Assembly: GCA_046590705.1 (NCBI GenBank)
Contig: JBKJUK010000377.1
Coordinates: forward strand, 1 to 7,425
Length of the DNA stretch: 7,425 bases
Reading direction: 5' to 3'
DNA from: JBKJUK01 sp046590705
GTDB taxonomy: Bacteria; Acidobacteriota; Thermoanaerobaculia; Gp7-AA8
The notes under the pieces were generated by a model, which saw nothing but the letters and a program-made list of their open reading frames with translations, searched no databases and was not told the DNA's origin. Shown in pieces: positions 6,516 to 7,425 of this stretch. The position numbers were made by a program, and so were the translations under genes. Numbering within the stretch: position 1 is the stretch's first letter; every line of letters starts with the position of its first letter.

Positions 6516-7052
6516 CCCCGAGCTCTCACTCGCGGCGGACGTTGCTCGAGCCCTCGTTTCGGCGAACATCTCCTACGCCCTGATCGGCGCCACCGCCCTG
6601 GCATTACACGGCTACGCACGGCCACGCTCTATGTCGATTTTTTAGCGGTAGAGACGGGCGCATTCTCGCTCGCCTGGAACTCCTACTTAGGCGGCGCAAC
6701 GAAAGTAGATGTGCGTCGGGGTGAACACGATGATCCACTCGCAGGGGTCGTTCGATTCGTCCGATCGGGCAATGCTCCAGTGGATGTGGTCGTGGGCAGG
6801 TGGAGGTGGGAGGCGGACCTGATTGCCCGAAGCAGACAGCAACGTTTTGCCGGCCTCGAGGTGCCAGTGCCGAGGAAGTCCGATCTAGTCTTGCTGAAGA
6901 TCGCCGCAGGTGGCCCGCTCGACTTGCGTGATGCGGAGGAGTTGTTCATGCAGGGTGATTCTGAGAGTGTCGCTGCTGAGTTGCGTGCGTTGGCTCTACC
7001 CGACGGAGTTCGCGTAGATGTGGAGAAGTTTCTGGTCCAGCATTCACGCTGA
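6505..7052 (+). pseudogene. nucleotidyltransferase-fold protein (AbiEii/MNT-type), broken by a one-base frameshift
   Basis: The gene starts at GTG 6505, seven bases after GGGGA (6493-6497) and inside the end of the small gene. It reads 39 sensible residues ending 'LIGATALALHGYAR' (the last Arg codon is 6619-6621) and then hits TAG 6643 in frame. The missing part continues in the frame one base back, from 6621-6624 to TGA 7050-7052: 'ATLYVDFLAVE', 'VDVVVGRWRWEADLI', 'KSDLVLLKIAAGGPLDLRDAEELF'. Adding one G to the GG at 6620-6621 restores a protein of about 182 aa with the family order: GG/GS-type motif, His-Gly-x-x-Arg, Thr-x-Asp-x-Asp, then the C-terminal 'LK-x-x-AGGP-DL-D' motif. Members are putative toxins or nucleotidyltransferases paired with a small upstream protein. 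Two further departures are seen: Ala instead of the second Gly of the first motif, and Tyr instead of the first catalytic Asp. Either the gene is decayed or a sequencing error hides an atypical enzyme. Confidence 0.75.
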
Positions 7053-7425
7053 CGGGGCGACGTGCCGTTAACGCGCCACGCCAGTGAATCTGCGTAAGAG
7101 ACGCCATGAGTAACGTTACAGGCCACCCCGGCTACTCTGGCGTCCCTGCCGGGACGCATATTGTATTTGCCGGTCCCGGCCCCGGTGGCTGCGCGTTTCA
7201 CGCTTACCACCGGCTACCCTCTGACGCGCGCCTCCGGCGCGGTACTGCCTTGCCCCTCGTCAAGGCGCTTCACCCGATTCTCCGAAGCACGAACCGAGTT
7301 CATCCCCTCACACTCTATTAGAATCTTTCAAGTTCAGGCCATTGCCACTAAATAAACTAACCGTTGGTGAACGCAACCTCAGCCTGGCGTTTTCTTCTGT
7401 ACAATGCCCGAAATGTGGGATCAAC
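7053..7425. other. gene-free region with several short perfect hairpins
   Basis: No frame here has family features; the open frames are short, Pro/Arg-rich and overlapping, as expected by chance. Visible structure: GCGTCCC (7140-7146) pairs with GGGACGC (7151-7157) across a four-base loop; CGCGCC (7227-7232) with GGCGCG (7236-7241) across three bases; GCCTTG (7247-7252) with CAAGGC (7261-7266) across eight bases; and a longer-range GCCACC (7122-7127) with GGTGGC (7184-7189) enclosing the first hairpin. None is followed by a clean T run, so none is a standard terminator. The base composition shifts to AT-rich around 7310-7360. A new gene could begin at ATG 7404, but only seven codons are visible. 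Confidence 0.4.

Noticed and set aside
7106..7321. A 71-codon plus-strand open frame starting ATG 7106
   Set aside because: It is Pro/Arg/His-rich with no recognisable motif, overlaps an equally open second frame (7161-7355), and crosses the hairpin cluster. It looks like chance openness in GC-rich DNA.
7404..7425. Possible start of a new gene (ATG 7404: Met-Pro-Glu-Met-Trp-Asp-Gln)
   Set aside because: Only seven codons are visible, there is no ribosome-binding site, and the nearby TACAAT overlaps the ATG itself. This cannot be supported.

Overview
The window looks like a piece of the chromosome of a fairly GC-rich (high-50s percent by eye) Gram-negative-type bacterium. It carries the edge of a surface-polysaccharide (O-antigen or capsule) locus, followed by a less conserved accessory stretch. 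Several starts are GTG or TTG. The helical-repeat protein and the small-protein/nucleotidyltransferase pair are types I associate with Acidobacteriota and related soil or sediment phyla. No marker gene is present, so this placement is a guess.

Layout. (1) Positions 1-1301, plus strand: the 3' end of an NAD-dependent sugar-nucleotide epimerase, joined by an ATGA overlap to a WecA/WbpL-type undecaprenyl-phosphate glycosyl-1-phosphate transferase that starts glycan assembly on the lipid carrier. (2) Positions 1303-5080, minus strand: an operon read from 5080 down to 1303. It encodes a membrane-anchored FlaA1/WbpM/CapD-type nucleotide-sugar 4,6-dehydratase, a Wzy/WaaL-type O-antigen polymerase or ligase (GTG start), and a small membrane-anchored TPR protein (TTG start overlapping the upstream stop as TTGA). 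The two transcription units meet tail to tail with one base between their stop codons. (3) Positions 5081-5253: a divergent intergenic region with a perfect TATAAT box facing the dehydratase operon. (4) Positions 5254-5961, plus strand: an alpha-helical-repeat protein of unknown function with a visible internal duplication. (5) Positions 5962-6311: no gene, but a nested, almost palindromic inverted-repeat element of about 174 bp. (6) Positions 6312-7052, plus strand: a 67-residue protein followed by an overlapping nucleotidyltransferase-fold gene of the AbiEii/MNT type. The second gene is broken by a one-base frameshift at its active-site motif and also lacks the usual first Asp of that motif. 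(7) Positions 7053-7425: no convincing gene, but several short perfect hairpins.

How the parts work together: the epimerase and dehydratase make unusual UDP-sugars. The WecA/WbpL-like enzyme transfers the first sugar phosphate to undecaprenyl phosphate. The Wzy/WaaL-like protein polymerises the glycan or transfers it to its acceptor, and the TPR protein may assist it. The small two-gene cassette looks like a decayed toxin-antitoxin-like unit next to a repeat element. The two least ordinary features are the nested inverted repeat (6053-6226) and the decayed nucleotidyltransferase (6505-7052). I see no clear evidence of a wholly new system.
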